Below are positions 6,785-17,057 of a DNA stretch of 64,000 bases, in pieces. Source of the stretch: Bifidobacterium longum subsp. infantis ATCC 15697 = JCM 1222 = DSM 20088 (GTDB lineage: Bacteria > Actinomycetota > Actinomycetes > Actinomycetales > Bifidobacteriaceae); assembly GCF_000269965.1 (NCBI RefSeq), contig NC_017219.1, forward strand, positions 930,001 through 994,000. The letters run 5' to 3'. The notes under the pieces are model-generated. The model was given only the letters and a program-made list of their open reading frames with translations, was not told the origin of the DNA and searched no databases. Made by a program: the position numbers and the translations under genes. Each line of letters begins with the position of its first letter. The stretch's first letter is position 1.

Positions 6785-9370
6785 ATGCGGGATTTCGTTA
6801 ATTTGCATGTACATAGTGACTATTCGCTGGCAGATGGTGTCTCTACTGTGAGCGAGCTGATGAGTGAAGCGCAACGATTAGGTCAGCCAGCAATTGGTCT
6901 GACTGATCACGGCAGTGTCGGCGGTTTGATGGAGTTCTGGAAAGCAGGACGTCAGCGAGGCATTAAGCCGATTTTGGGTGTTGAAGCATACGTAACGCCA
7001 GAAACTGGCCGCACGGATACGAGATGCGTATCTTGGGATAATTCGTGGAAAGAGAGGAATACTCGAAGAAGTGTTACTTGTGTGCCTCATGATCCTTATG
7101 ATGTCAGCGGTGGTGGGCTGTTTACTCACTTGACGCTATGGGCAGAGTCCGATGAAGGTCTTGTCAATCTCATGAAAGCATCTTCCGTGGCGAATCTCGA
7201 AGGTCTGGTCTCGCGTTATCCTCGCATGGATAACAATGTCTTGTCATCATTTGCAAAAGGACTTATTTGTGGGTCGGGCTGCATGTCTGGAGCCATTCCG
7301 ACAAGATTGTTGCTTGGACAATTTGATGAAGCGTTGCGAATGGCCGGTGAACTACAGGATATTTTCGGTCGAGATAATTTCTTTATAGAAATCATGGATC
7401 ATGGTTTGTCCATTGAGCACCAAATCAGGAATGATCTAGTGGAACTGGCGAAACGAATTAATGCGCCGTTAGTCGCAACTAGTGATGTGCATTATGCAAA
7501 GCGTGATGACAGTCTAAAACATGATGTGCGTATATGCATTGAAACAGGTGATGTGATGGATGGTCCTCATCGTTTCAAGTTTGAAAGCGAGGAGTATTAT
7601 TTGCGTTCATCTGCGGTTATGCGGTCTCTGTTCTCCGATGTGCCTGAAGCCTGCGACAATACGTTGCTCATAGCAGAGCGGTGCGATACCGGATTTTGTG
7701 TAGCGGAAGATGGCTCATTAATGCCGCAGCATGTTGGTGCTGATGGCCGAGCGTCGAGTGAAATTCTTCAAGGGGAAGTTGAAGGATGGCTGCAAACGAA
7801 GTATGGAAGCATACCGGATTCAGTGTGGAATCGTGCTCAACACGAAATGGCTGTGATTCGTGAAACCCATGCTGAAGAATACTTGATGGCCGTCGCATAT
7901 TGTACGAATCGATTGCGAGAAGAGGGGCATTTGGTCGGGCCCGGGAAGGGGATATTGGCTCGCAGCCTTGTCGCCTATGCGCTGGGGATTAGTGAGATTG
8001 ATCCCATCGAATACGATTTACCCTTTACTGATTTTCAAGATTCAGTCTTTCCTACAGCTGTTTTGCAAACGGAACGGGGACTGTCCAGGCGGGTATTGCA
8101 ATATCTATGTGACCGATATGGGAATGGTTATGCAGCTGCTGTAATTGCATACAGCCGTTTTAACGATGCCAAGGCAGTGAAAGATGTGTCGCATGTATGC
8201 GGATATCAACGGTTCTGGGATGCATCCTCGGCTGAGGTTTGGTTGCAGGATAACGCCAAGAAGTCTATTGCGGATGGGTTGAAAGACTGTATATATGACT
8301 GTTCCGTTCGCAGTGATGTGTTGGCTCTTTGCAACAAGCCCCTTGCCGAAGTAACGTCCATTGTTCGTTTTCCTTCGGGGGCAGAAAGCACCGCGTTTGA
8401 TGCAAAAGGCTGTGATGAACTTGGGCTTCCTCGTCTCCGTATTGCAGGTTCGAGAGTTTTGCAGGTGGTGCAGGATGCCCTTCGATTCATACCGGATTGC
8501 AATGTGCCGCAAGTATGGGACGATTCTTGCAGTTCGTTGGATGAGAGCCGTGTGTATGACTTACTGTCCGCGGGCTATACGGCCGGTATTCCATTCTTGG
8601 ATGGAATGAAGAGCGAACTGATGCAGCAGAAGCTTACCTCTTTTGCGGAGCTAATTGACATATGCCATAGCAGAGGTGCCGACCGCGCAGATGCTGTTGC
8701 TCGTGCAATGTTCGCATACCGTGTCGCCTATGTGAAAACGTTATACACAATCGAATTCATGACCGCAATGTTGAATAGTTATAACGAGGATGGCGCTAGA
8801 GCGAAACTGGAAAGTATATTTGAAGAAATGTACTGTTTAGGTATTCATGTAAGAATGCCAAACATTAATCAATCTCAATATTATGCGACAGCGTATTCCA
8901 GTACCGGTGACGATGAGAAATCGGCATATGGAATTCAGCTCGGTTTTAATGCGATACGGGGCATTTCGGAACAATTGGCAGAAGAAATCGTTTCAACCCG
9001 TAATAAGGGCAGTGCCTATCGCAGTTTTAATGATTTTATACGTCGTGTTTCATTGGAACATTGCAATGCAGGGAATGTCAATTACCTCATTAGAGCCGGT
9101 GCTTTTGATTGCGTCAACCCCTGCAGGAAGGCTCTTGCCCAATGTGGCAATGACCTTATCGAGGCGGAAAGGCAATACAGAGCAGCACAATCCCATGGAC
9201 AGGGTGATTTATTGCAGGATGTAATGGATGCAAGTCCTTGTGCGCAAAAGAGTACAGATGAAGTCGTCCCTAATGGTTCGGATTGGGATCAAACCACTCG
9301 GCAACAGCTCCAGTGTGAGTCTTTCAAATGGCCAATAGGACGTGCGATTGAACAATATGTGTGTGCTTAG
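6785..9370 (+). CDS. Degenerate DnaE paralogue: PHP domain kept, polymerase site lost
   Basis: The protein aligns along its length with the genuine DnaE at 24129 but is about 860 residues against about 1185. The PHP domain keeps its metal-site motifs: LHVHSDYSLADG, LTDHGS, GVEAYV and SDVHY. The polymerase active site is gone. Where DnaE has PDIDVDF this protein reads PTAVLQT (from P423), so all three aspartates are replaced; the third catalytic Asp (KMDFLG) is Arg552; and GRGSAAG reads GKGILAR. About 130 residues of the fingers region are deleted and the C-terminal OB/tau-binding part is absent. A helix-hairpin-helix region remains, and QGDLL (Q806) sits where DnaE has the clamp motif QFDLF. 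ATG 6785 is preferred because GGAGG lies ten bases upstream. The function is probably structural or nucleolytic, not polymerising. Confidence 0.88.
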   Translation: MRDFVNLHVHSDYSLADGVSTVSELMSEAQRLGQPAIGLTDHGSVGGLMEFWKAGRQRGIKPILGVEAYVTPETGRTDTRCVSWDNSWKERNTRRSVTCVPHDPYDVSGGGLFTHLTLWAESDEGLVNLMKASSVANLEGLVSRYPRMDNNVLSSFAKGLICGSGCMSGAIPTRLLLGQFDEALRMAGELQDIFGRDNFFIEIMDHGLSIEHQIRNDLVELAKRINAPLVATSDVHYAKRDDSLKHDVRICIETGDVMDGPHRFKFESEEYYLRSSAVMRSLFSDVPEACDNTLLIAERCDTGFCVAEDGSLMPQHVGADGRASSEILQGEVEGWLQTKYGSIPDSVWNRAQHEMAVIRETHAEEYLMAVAYCTNRLREEGHLVGPGKGILARSLVAYALGISEIDPIEYDLPFTDFQDSVFPTAVLQTERGLSRRVLQYLCDRYGNGYAAAVIAYSRFNDAKAVKDVSHVCGYQRFWDASSAEVWLQDNAKKSIADGLKDCIYDCSVRSDVLALCNKPLAEVTSIVRFPSGAESTAFDAKGCDELGLPRLRIAGSRVLQVVQDALRFIPDCNVPQVWDDSCSSLDESRVYDLLSAGYTAGIPFLDGMKSELMQQKLTSFAELIDICHSRGADRADAVARAMFAYRVAYVKTLYTIEFMTAMLNSYNEDGARAKLESIFEEMYCLGIHVRMPNINQSQYYATAYSSTGDDEKSAYGIQLGFNAIRGISEQLAEEIVSTRNKGSAYRSFNDFIRRVSLEHCNAGNVNYLIRAGAFDCVNPCRKALAQCGNDLIEAERQYRAAQSHGQGDLLQDVMDASPCAQKSTDEVVPNGSDWDQTTRQQLQCESFKWPIGRAIEQYVCA

Positions 9371-9498
9371 ACGGCAATGTGATACTACGAAATCACTAGG
9401 CTTGCGTAAGAGTGCAAAGTGTCATGCGCGAAGTCCCGGATATTTGTTGCGTCAGTTATATGCTGAGAACAGATACAACTCACTGGGGAGGGTAAGGT

Positions 9499-12400
9499 AT
9501 GAGTGTCATGGTGATACGGCCCGAGCGAGGGTGTGATGACATTCATGCCCTGATTGATCATGTCCTTTCTGATGGTGCCGGATGTACGGAAGCAGATTTT
9601 CCGGATAGTTGCCGTGGGCGATTCGTTATTCTGACACCGGCAAGCTTGCGCGCATATGTGGAAAAGCAAGTACTGCAGTCGATGGTCCGACCGGAATTCC
9701 GCGAACGTCTGGAACCGGGGATGAATGTGGGTGTCCATTCTCTGGCAAGCATGATGAGCTCGATTATCGGCAACCAGGATTATGGAAGGTACATTCGCCC
9801 ATCAATCAGCATGATGTCGCTGAGAAATTACGTAGCGAAGTGTCTGAATGATAATGAATCGTTGCGTAATCAGGTTGGTGACTCGTTTGAGGCTATTGAC
9901 CAGTTCACCAAGCAAATTGTTGAATTGCATAATGATGGGGTCAGTGCTGAAGAGGTGCTTGCTCTGGCCGCTCATCAGTCGAATGCTCGACTTTCGGTGC
10001 TTGGCTCTTTGCTGCAACTGGTGGAGCAACGGTTAGGTAAACGGTATACATTCCCCGGAGCCGCCCATGAAACCATATGTGCATGGGCACAGCGGCATGG
10101 GAGTAATCGCTGGTTCTATCTGTACGGTTTCGCACACCTCAACGCTTCGGAGATGAGGATAGTTCATACACTTGCGCAATACGTGCATCTGACGGTGATG
10201 GTTGGTGCCGGTTCTGATCCGGATTATCTGGAAGCATTGCAGAGACGCGATGATGGAAACCGAAATACGCTGTCCAGTATTTTCGCTTCATCCGCTTCTA
10301 CATCAGTGTGTGCGATGCCGGATACTACTGCCGAAGTGCGCTATGCGGCAGCGTCCATCAAGAAGTTCATCGCGGACAATCCAGAAATTTCATACGGTGA
10401 TGTGCTGGTCACCTCACGAGACCTTGGTTCATATCAAGCCCAAATTGCATCGGAATTCACGTATCAGGGGATACCGATTAATATTGCCGCGTCCAGTACG
10501 ATGCTTGACCATCCGTTCGCTGATGCGATTCTGGGACTGCTTGATTCCGCGACCTACGAACTTCAACCCCAGTCCATCCTGCGCATACTGCGTTCCGGTA
10601 TCTTCAGCCGGTATCTGAACTTGACTCCAACGGCAATCGATGACATTGAAAATCAGCTGAACTCCAACAATCCGGCAACGGTATGGATCGATACAGACAT
10701 ACCGTTCGCTGCACATTTGCAGAAGATTCGTTCGCTGATTCAGCAAGCCGCTGATGTGTTTCGGCCGCGGCCTAGCGCAACCGTGCGGGAGGCTCTAGGC
10801 GGGATGGTTGGTTTTCTTACCGAATACGCCCAAACCATTGAAGGATCCGCGCCAGTTTGGACCGTCATCATGAATGCGTTTGACGACATGGTTCAACAGC
10901 TCGGTAACGATTATTTTGCTGAATATGTAGGAATCTTTGCTAGAAATCTAGCTTCGACGCTCGCCGCGCAGTCAATCGATTCGCGTCCGGTCTCCGCCAG
11001 CGCCGTGGACGTATTGCCGATGTCATCGCCTTTACATCCATACAGATATGTGATTGTTCTGGGTTGCAGTGAATCTCAATTGCCTGCGATTCCGCATGAG
11101 ACCGGTCTGCTCGATGACGGCGAGCGGCTGGATTTGTCACAGTTCCTGACTTCCCAAGGCAAGACTTTGGAAGCGTGGAATGTACTTTCCGGTACGGTGG
11201 AACGTAGGTCCGGGCAAGAACCGCTATGGTTTAACGGTGTTGTTGCCAGCGCAACGCAGCAGTTGTCTATGACCTATCCAAAGAGTCTGCGTAACGCTGC
11301 ACAAGCATGCTCGCCATATATCAGCCAATGGGAGACGGGTACATCGGATACGAGCGAAATCATCGGAGCGAGCAAACGCGCTGTGCCGACCGTTGAAACA
11401 GAGTATCGTCCCCTTGACCGCGAACTGGCATATCGGTTGTTCACTAGGCCGGATTATGTGCATCGCGTTTATCGCACTCATGGTGCAGATCCTTCGATCT
11501 CGACTCGTGTGTTCAATGCATCGGTTTCGGCAATAGAAACGTACTATCGCAATCCGTATGAGTATTTCCTGAAATACGGATTGAAAGTTAACGTGGCAAA
11601 TGCGTTCGCTTTTGATGCCGCGCTTGAAGGCACGTTCTATCATGCAGTGCTGGAACATGCGGTCAATGCCTGGATCGAGCGACACAAGAACGAACGAGAT
11701 TTGAACGGCTTACCACCTCAGCCCACTGCACCAGACATGCAAGAGCTTATCGCCGACTATTCCAGACTGGATCGAGGCTGCAATCAGTGGACGGTGCTGA
11801 ACGAAGACCCGCGTATGGAGGTGCTGCGGTCCAGTAATCGTATGCGTATGATTCATCGTCAGCTGGTCGATACGCTGATGGATTTTGCCGTCGATGCTGC
11901 TGCGCAACGTGAGGCATTATCGTCCGCACAGACGATGCTTACGCCTACGTGTGTAGAGCAAGTATTTGGCAACGTTGGAGGAACGACCGGTGCATGGCAG
12001 TCGCCATATTCAGGGGAACAATTAATCGGTAGGGCGAGGGACAAGGAAATCCCGGTTGCATTGCGTATCAATGGCAAGGTCGACCGCATTGATACGGTAA
12101 TTCGCGATACCAATATTTCGCGAGAGAGCGCCGGCATTGTTGTGCTGGACTATAAGTCTTCTGCCCGTACGTTGTTCGGCAAACCGTCTCGCAATGATGG
12201 CGGCCGCGCTTCAAATGTGTACTACGGCCATGAACTTCAGCTGTTTACGTATGCTTCTGCCGCCCAGCACAACTCCGGAATGCCAGTAGCAGGCATGTTC
12301 TTTCTCCCGATTAAACCCAGCGCAACCATTCGAGAACGCATCGCGCTGAATAACCAATACAACATGTTGCCGAGCGCAGACGATGGATCAACGAGTCTGT

Positions 12401-12804
12401 TCGATGAGCCAAGTGACGATTCAAGTGCTCAGAACATGCGCATCAGAAACGTATGGCGAGGCTTTGATATGCCGAACAGTGGCGTGCTTATAGGAGAATC
12501 CGACGAAACCGGCATCGGTATCGAACAACTGAGTGCGGAAGAATTTCGTGGCATAGCGGATTATGTGCACGGGAAAATAGTGGGTGCCTGCCAGAACATA
12601 TTGGACGGCAAACTGCCGGTGCGCCCTTATCGTTCTTTGGTTGACGGCCGTGATGGTCTTGCCTACAGCGATGTGGCCGACATCATGGCGTGGGATGTGT
12701 TGAATAGCAACATATTCGAGGTGGAGACAGCAGTGACATTGCTGGAGCTCAAAGAAGCGGCTCTTCATATGAATAATACATCTGAAGGAGGCAAGGCATG
12801 GTAG
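9499..12804 (+). CDS. rexB: RexB/AddB-type helicase-nuclease subunit
   Basis: In the AddAB/RexAB complex this subunit supports recognition of recombination hot spots and cuts one strand while the partner helicase unwinds DNA ends. The 1101-residue protein has the AddB architecture: an inactivated UvrD-like helicase body, then SVSAIETYYRNPYEYFLKYG and a C-terminal PD-(D/E)XK nuclease with D862 in GKVDRID and the D884-Y-K886 triad in VVLDYKSS. No Walker A motif is visible near the N-terminus. The usual CP of the iron-sulphur region reads NP and no C-terminal cysteine cluster is present, so it resembles lactobacillal RexB more than Bacillus AddB. GGGGAGGG precedes the ATG. It overlaps rexA by seven bases. 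Confidence 0.88.
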   Translation: MSVMVIRPERGCDDIHALIDHVLSDGAGCTEADFPDSCRGRFVILTPASLRAYVEKQVLQSMVRPEFRERLEPGMNVGVHSLASMMSSIIGNQDYGRYIRPSISMMSLRNYVAKCLNDNESLRNQVGDSFEAIDQFTKQIVELHNDGVSAEEVLALAAHQSNARLSVLGSLLQLVEQRLGKRYTFPGAAHETICAWAQRHGSNRWFYLYGFAHLNASEMRIVHTLAQYVHLTVMVGAGSDPDYLEALQRRDDGNRNTLSSIFASSASTSVCAMPDTTAEVRYAAASIKKFIADNPEISYGDVLVTSRDLGSYQAQIASEFTYQGIPINIAASSTMLDHPFADAILGLLDSATYELQPQSILRILRSGIFSRYLNLTPTAIDDIENQLNSNNPATVWIDTDIPFAAHLQKIRSLIQQAADVFRPRPSATVREALGGMVGFLTEYAQTIEGSAPVWTVIMNAFDDMVQQLGNDYFAEYVGIFARNLASTLAAQSIDSRPVSASAVDVLPMSSPLHPYRYVIVLGCSESQLPAIPHETGLLDDGERLDLSQFLTSQGKTLEAWNVLSGTVERRSGQEPLWFNGVVASATQQLSMTYPKSLRNAAQACSPYISQWETGTSDTSEIIGASKRAVPTVETEYRPLDRELAYRLFTRPDYVHRVYRTHGADPSISTRVFNASVSAIETYYRNPYEYFLKYGLKVNVANAFAFDAALEGTFYHAVLEHAVNAWIERHKNERDLNGLPPQPTAPDMQELIADYSRLDRGCNQWTVLNEDPRMEVLRSSNRMRMIHRQLVDTLMDFAVDAAAQREALSSAQTMLTPTCVEQVFGNVGGTTGAWQSPYSGEQLIGRARDKEIPVALRINGKVDRIDTVIRDTNISRESAGIVVLDYKSSARTLFGKPSRNDGGRASNVYYGHELQLFTYASAAQHNSGMPVAGMFFLPIKPSATIRERIALNNQYNMLPSADDGSTSLFDEPSDDSSAQNMRIRNVWRGFDMPNSGVLIGESDETGIGIEQLSAEEFRGIADYVHGKIVGACQNILDGKLPVRPYRSLVDGRDGLAYSDVADIMAWDVLNSNIFEVETAVTLLELKEAALHMNNTSEGGKAW

Positions 12805-15800
12805 AACATGTTGATGCATTACCTAGGTCGGAAGATGCGGATAATCTCTCGGACGATTTTCCGACAAACACCATGCCTTACGTCATCAGCGCATCCGCAG
12901 GCACCGGCAAAACCACTCAACTCTTGCAGGATATTCTGCTGGACTTGCTGAACCGTAATGCAGACGAAGCGCATTCATCCATCCGCGAATCGTTAATTAT
13001 TACTTTCACCGTTGCCGCAGCCGCAGAAATTCGCCGGCGCTTGGAACAGAACCTGCAGTACGCCATTCTGTATGCGCGGCGCAATCATGGATGCCAGCCG
13101 GGTTCACTCGTGCTCTTGGATACGGACTATCAATTAGGTGGAGACGACAGCGAACTGGCGCGTACGATTCTGCACGATTGCCACCATGCGCAAACCGTAT
13201 TCTCCGTTGCCTTGAACGATCTGCCAACCGTGCAAATCAGCACTATTGATGCGCTCTCCAAAAGAATCGTGGATCGCAATGCCGATACATTGCCGGTGGC
13301 TCCAGGATTCCAGATTCTTGCTGATGATGCCATGAAGAACCGGCTGAGAGGCCAAACACTCGACGCGTTATTCGAATCGTGGTATGACGAGCGCAACTCA
13401 ATGCACGCGCGGTTCATGGATGTGTTGGACAACATGCAAGGGCCCCGGCATGATGGTGACTTGCGCGCCACCATGATGAGCCTGTATGACAAGGCACTCA
13501 CCAAGCCCAACCGCATCGGTTGGCTTAGCCGGCTCGCCGAACCATACCGGTTCAACATTGCGTCGCTGAATCAGGTCGTTGGTGGTGAATACGGCAATGA
13601 ATATTTGGACCGTTATTTTCGAGGCTGGATTGATATGGCAGAACATCCTCTTGCCGAATTGCGATCGTGTCTTGATGAGGCGCTCGCCAGCTGCCACGAT
13701 GCGCACACCGCGCAGCAAGATACGGTAGTCAAATCATTGCGGATGATATGCGATTTGCCTCAGTACTTGCGTAGCGAATCATGGAATGCAGTTCGTGCTC
13801 GTGTTATCGATGCCAATCCATTGGACGTACTGCCCAAGCGCATTACTGTCGGCAAAACTGCCATTCTTAAGAGTACGGCAATCGCCGTACCCAAAGACAG
13901 TGAACTGGGCCGTCGATTGGCGGAAACGGTGCGGGGCATTAAAGGGATCGTTTCTGATTTGCAATCGAAACTGGCCTTTACCGCTGAACAAGTGGACTCG
14001 CTTGATGAGGTCGCTGCGCGAAGACTCGAAGGATTGATTGCGCTCATCACCACGTTCGACCAGCAGTATGCGCTTGTGAAACAGCAGGAGTCCGTAGCGG
14101 AGTTCAGTGATGTGGCTTTCTGGGCATTGGATGCCATGCAGCAGCCTGACGTGGCCAAGCGTATCGGTGCTCAGTGGCGATATATTTATGTGGATGAATG
14201 CCAGGATAATAACGCCCTGCAGAATCGATTCATTCGCGAAATCAGCCGAAATGCAGCCAAACTTACCATGGTCGGTGATGTGAAGCAAAGCATTTATGGG
14301 TTCCGTGATGCCTCGCCGGAGGAGTTCGGCGATATCTGCAATAGTGTTACGGATGCGAGCCATCGCCGGGAATTGTGGGTGAACTATCGATCGGTGCCGG
14401 AAATCATCACTTTTGTGAATACGGTATTTGCCCGACTGATGACGCCGAATATGGGTGCGACCGATTACCTGAAGGAACAGTTGCAAATCGGCTCGGCAAA
14501 GCAAGCTGGTAAACCATTCGATGCAGAAGCCATTGAATTGTTGGTGAGTAACGCGGCACCTGACTTGAGTGCTGATGTTGTGGCTGATGAAAACGGCACT
14601 GACACTGCACCGACAGTTCGCGCCGGCAAGGACGAATTACAGGTGGACATGATAGTGCGCCGTGTCCAGGAGCTCTGCGAGGGGCCTCGCGCGCAGTATT
14701 CATATGGGGATATCGCGGTGCTGGCTCGTGGCGCTACTCATTTTGCCGACCTGGCTGACCGACTATATCGTGTCGGCATTCCAGTCGAAGTACAGGGCGT
14801 TGGAGACCTGTATCGTCAGCCGGAGATACAGATCGCCTTGGATTGGTTGCGTATTATCGCCAATCGTCATCAGGATGTGCCGTTGGTTGCGGTGCTACGG
14901 ACTATGGGGTTCACGGATGATGATTTGGCGCGGATTCGTCTGCATAACAGAGGCTGGCTATTTGACGTTATGCGGCGGATTGCTGAGAGTGGGGGAGAAG
15001 CTGATGAATCGGCTGTTCTTTCTTCTGATGTGTTGCTTGCAAAGATATCGGCATTCCTGCGAATCTATGATGCCGCATGCGATTATGCGCGAGTTCACTC
15101 TCTGTCTGATTCGTTGTGGCATCTCTATGCCGTTTCTGGCTTGTTCGATTTCGCAGGCAATATGCCTGAAGGTGAGCGACGGCAGGCGAACCTGCGCTTG
15201 CTTGTAGAAAAGGCTGATGCATTTGCTGTAGCTCAGGAGCGTGGATTGCAACCATTCCTTGATGCCGTAACAATGTGGTCCGCGAGTGGCTCCGGTGAAG
15301 AAGCTTCAACAGTGCCTACCAAAAACGCCGTGCATATCATGACGATTCATAAATCCAAGGGATTGCAATGGCCCGTCGTGATACTCATGGGTGCCAGCAA
15401 TAATCTGCTGACCGGATCGAGAACCGCTGTCGTTCGCACGATTGCTCATCAGACAAGGAATGAGGATGGGGCTGTTGCCGAATATGGCGAAGGTGCCTTA
15501 TCGTTGGTTGACCAACGTAACCATGTTCGAGTGGATACTTTCCAGCGCGCAGTGATTGATTCGCGGGCCAAGGAGTTGGAGGCGGCAGAGGAACTTCGTT
15601 TGCTCTATGTGGCGATGACTCGTGCCGAACGCAAGTTGATTATCGCGGGATCGTACCGTCCAGGAAAGAACGATGATGGCAATCTGAATTTGCGTACGAT
15701 GGCTCAAGGCATCGCGCTAAGCGGCGATGGACGCACCATAGATCCACGAACGGTGGTCAAGAATAGTGGTAGCCCCAATTATCTCTATTGGATTCTAGGA

Positions 15801-16913
15801 TCATTGCTGGCGTCTGGAGATGCGGATGATGATTCGTCTGCGATTCTTCGCCCTAATGAGGTCCGTGCGTGGAATCTTGCTGCGGGACTACAGGAAACAG
15901 CGCCGGCTATGGCGGCGACGGGCAGGGCCATTACGATTCGATTCTGCAGTGCTGCGCCTGAGCCGACGACCACTATGAATGAGCGAACGGACGGGTATGG
16001 CTATATCAATAAACGTATTGATGTGACTGGTTTGCGATTGCCTGATGAGCCTCCGCGCATGCCAGTGGTAGTGAGTTCCTCCAAGGCTCGCAGCTGGATG
16101 ATTGATGATGCGGAATCTATATCTGATGACACTGATTCGCTGGCTGTATTGCCGTCTGATGACGCGGCTGCGCCAATTGCCATGCTGGAAGACAATCTAG
16201 ATGATTGGAAGCAAAGGCGGGAAGCGCATAGTGGGTTCTTTATTCCTGACTTTATGAAGAAGGTATCCGACGTTGAGCCATCTGCTTCGGAGGTGGGTAC
16301 TGCGGTCCACAATGTACTGGAACTCTTTGATTGGGGTACTGAGCCGTTCCGTGAGCAGTGCGAAGCCGAGCTGAGAAACATTGTTGACCGTCTGGAAGCG
16401 AATCATGTCATCACGCCGCAAGTGGCTCATATTGTGCTGACTCGCGAGCTGGAAGGCTTGCTCTGGTTTGTCACTGGAGAAAATTGCCCGCTATCGGCGC
16501 AAATACGAGCTCATCGGGATACTCTGTTCCGGGAAGAGCCATTCTCGATGTTGATTGAACGTAACCGGCTTAATGCCAAGGTGAACGGTAGCGGCATGGC
16601 TGGTGGCGTGCCCAACACGAAGAATGACAGCGGCAACGTTGCTGAGCAATGTGACGACACAATCGTGGTCCGAGGTATCATAGACGGCTATTTCCTTGAT
16701 CCAACCGCCAAGACCATCACCCTCTTCGACTACAAAACCGACAAAATGCGCCCGGGTGAAACAGTCAAAGACTGGTCTCAGCGTCTCCGCACCGAATACG
16801 CTCAACAACAAGCTCTCTACGCCGAGGCCCTAGAACATCGCTATTCTGGATATGCTGTAGTACGGCGATGGCTTGTAGGGCTCATTGGACACAGGATTAT
16901 TCACATTTCGTGA
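12798..16913 (+). CDS. rexA: RexA/AddA-type ATP-dependent helicase-nuclease
   Basis: This is the motor subunit of a RecBCD-equivalent enzyme that processes double-strand ends for homologous recombination. All superfamily 1 helicase motifs are present: Walker A SASAGTGKTT (K38), motif II VDECQD (about 465-470, Cys in place of the usual Phe/Tyr), VGDVKQSIYGFRDA, ELWVNYRS, IMTIHKSKGLQWPVVI and LLYVAMTRAERKL. The C-terminal nuclease shows IIDGYF and FDYKTDK (D1311, K1313). At 1371 residues it is slightly longer than typical AddA (about 1200-1250). It is translationally coupled to rexB. Most actinobacteria use AdnAB or RecBCD, so this Firmicutes-like pair suggests an old transfer. Confidence 0.92.
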   Translation: MVEHVDALPRSEDADNLSDDFPTNTMPYVISASAGTGKTTQLLQDILLDLLNRNADEAHSSIRESLIITFTVAAAAEIRRRLEQNLQYAILYARRNHGCQPGSLVLLDTDYQLGGDDSELARTILHDCHHAQTVFSVALNDLPTVQISTIDALSKRIVDRNADTLPVAPGFQILADDAMKNRLRGQTLDALFESWYDERNSMHARFMDVLDNMQGPRHDGDLRATMMSLYDKALTKPNRIGWLSRLAEPYRFNIASLNQVVGGEYGNEYLDRYFRGWIDMAEHPLAELRSCLDEALASCHDAHTAQQDTVVKSLRMICDLPQYLRSESWNAVRARVIDANPLDVLPKRITVGKTAILKSTAIAVPKDSELGRRLAETVRGIKGIVSDLQSKLAFTAEQVDSLDEVAARRLEGLIALITTFDQQYALVKQQESVAEFSDVAFWALDAMQQPDVAKRIGAQWRYIYVDECQDNNALQNRFIREISRNAAKLTMVGDVKQSIYGFRDASPEEFGDICNSVTDASHRRELWVNYRSVPEIITFVNTVFARLMTPNMGATDYLKEQLQIGSAKQAGKPFDAEAIELLVSNAAPDLSADVVADENGTDTAPTVRAGKDELQVDMIVRRVQELCEGPRAQYSYGDIAVLARGATHFADLADRLYRVGIPVEVQGVGDLYRQPEIQIALDWLRIIANRHQDVPLVAVLRTMGFTDDDLARIRLHNRGWLFDVMRRIAESGGEADESAVLSSDVLLAKISAFLRIYDAACDYARVHSLSDSLWHLYAVSGLFDFAGNMPEGERRQANLRLLVEKADAFAVAQERGLQPFLDAVTMWSASGSGEEASTVPTKNAVHIMTIHKSKGLQWPVVILMGASNNLLTGSRTAVVRTIAHQTRNEDGAVAEYGEGALSLVDQRNHVRVDTFQRAVIDSRAKELEAAEELRLLYVAMTRAERKLIIAGSYRPGKNDDGNLNLRTMAQGIALSGDGRTIDPRTVVKNSGSPNYLYWILGSLLASGDADDDSSAILRPNEVRAWNLAAGLQETAPAMAATGRAITIRFCSAAPEPTTTMNERTDGYGYINKRIDVTGLRLPDEPPRMPVVVSSSKARSWMIDDAESISDDTDSLAVLPSDDAAAPIAMLEDNLDDWKQRREAHSGFFIPDFMKKVSDVEPSASEVGTAVHNVLELFDWGTEPFREQCEAELRNIVDRLEANHVITPQVAHIVLTRELEGLLWFVTGENCPLSAQIRAHRDTLFREEPFSMLIERNRLNAKVNGSGMAGGVPNTKNDSGNVAEQCDDTIVVRGIIDGYFLDPTAKTITLFDYKTDKMRPGETVKDWSQRLRTEYAQQQALYAEALEHRYSGYAVVRRWLVGLIGHRIIHIS

Positions 16914-17057
16914 TCAATGCCGGGGCCTCGGTAACTGACTCGTTTTCAGCTAAACGTTAGTAGCTTGTTCATCTTCAATATTCCGGTAGATATCTACTGT
17001 TGATTGCTTGTCGTGCATATTGTGAGGAGTATTGATAGCTCTCGATAAGGAGTCAAA

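Noticed and set aside
6785-9370. Annotating the gene as error-prone polymerase DnaE2
   Set aside because: DnaE2 keeps the three catalytic aspartates; here all are replaced and the fingers are deleted, so no polymerase activity is expected.
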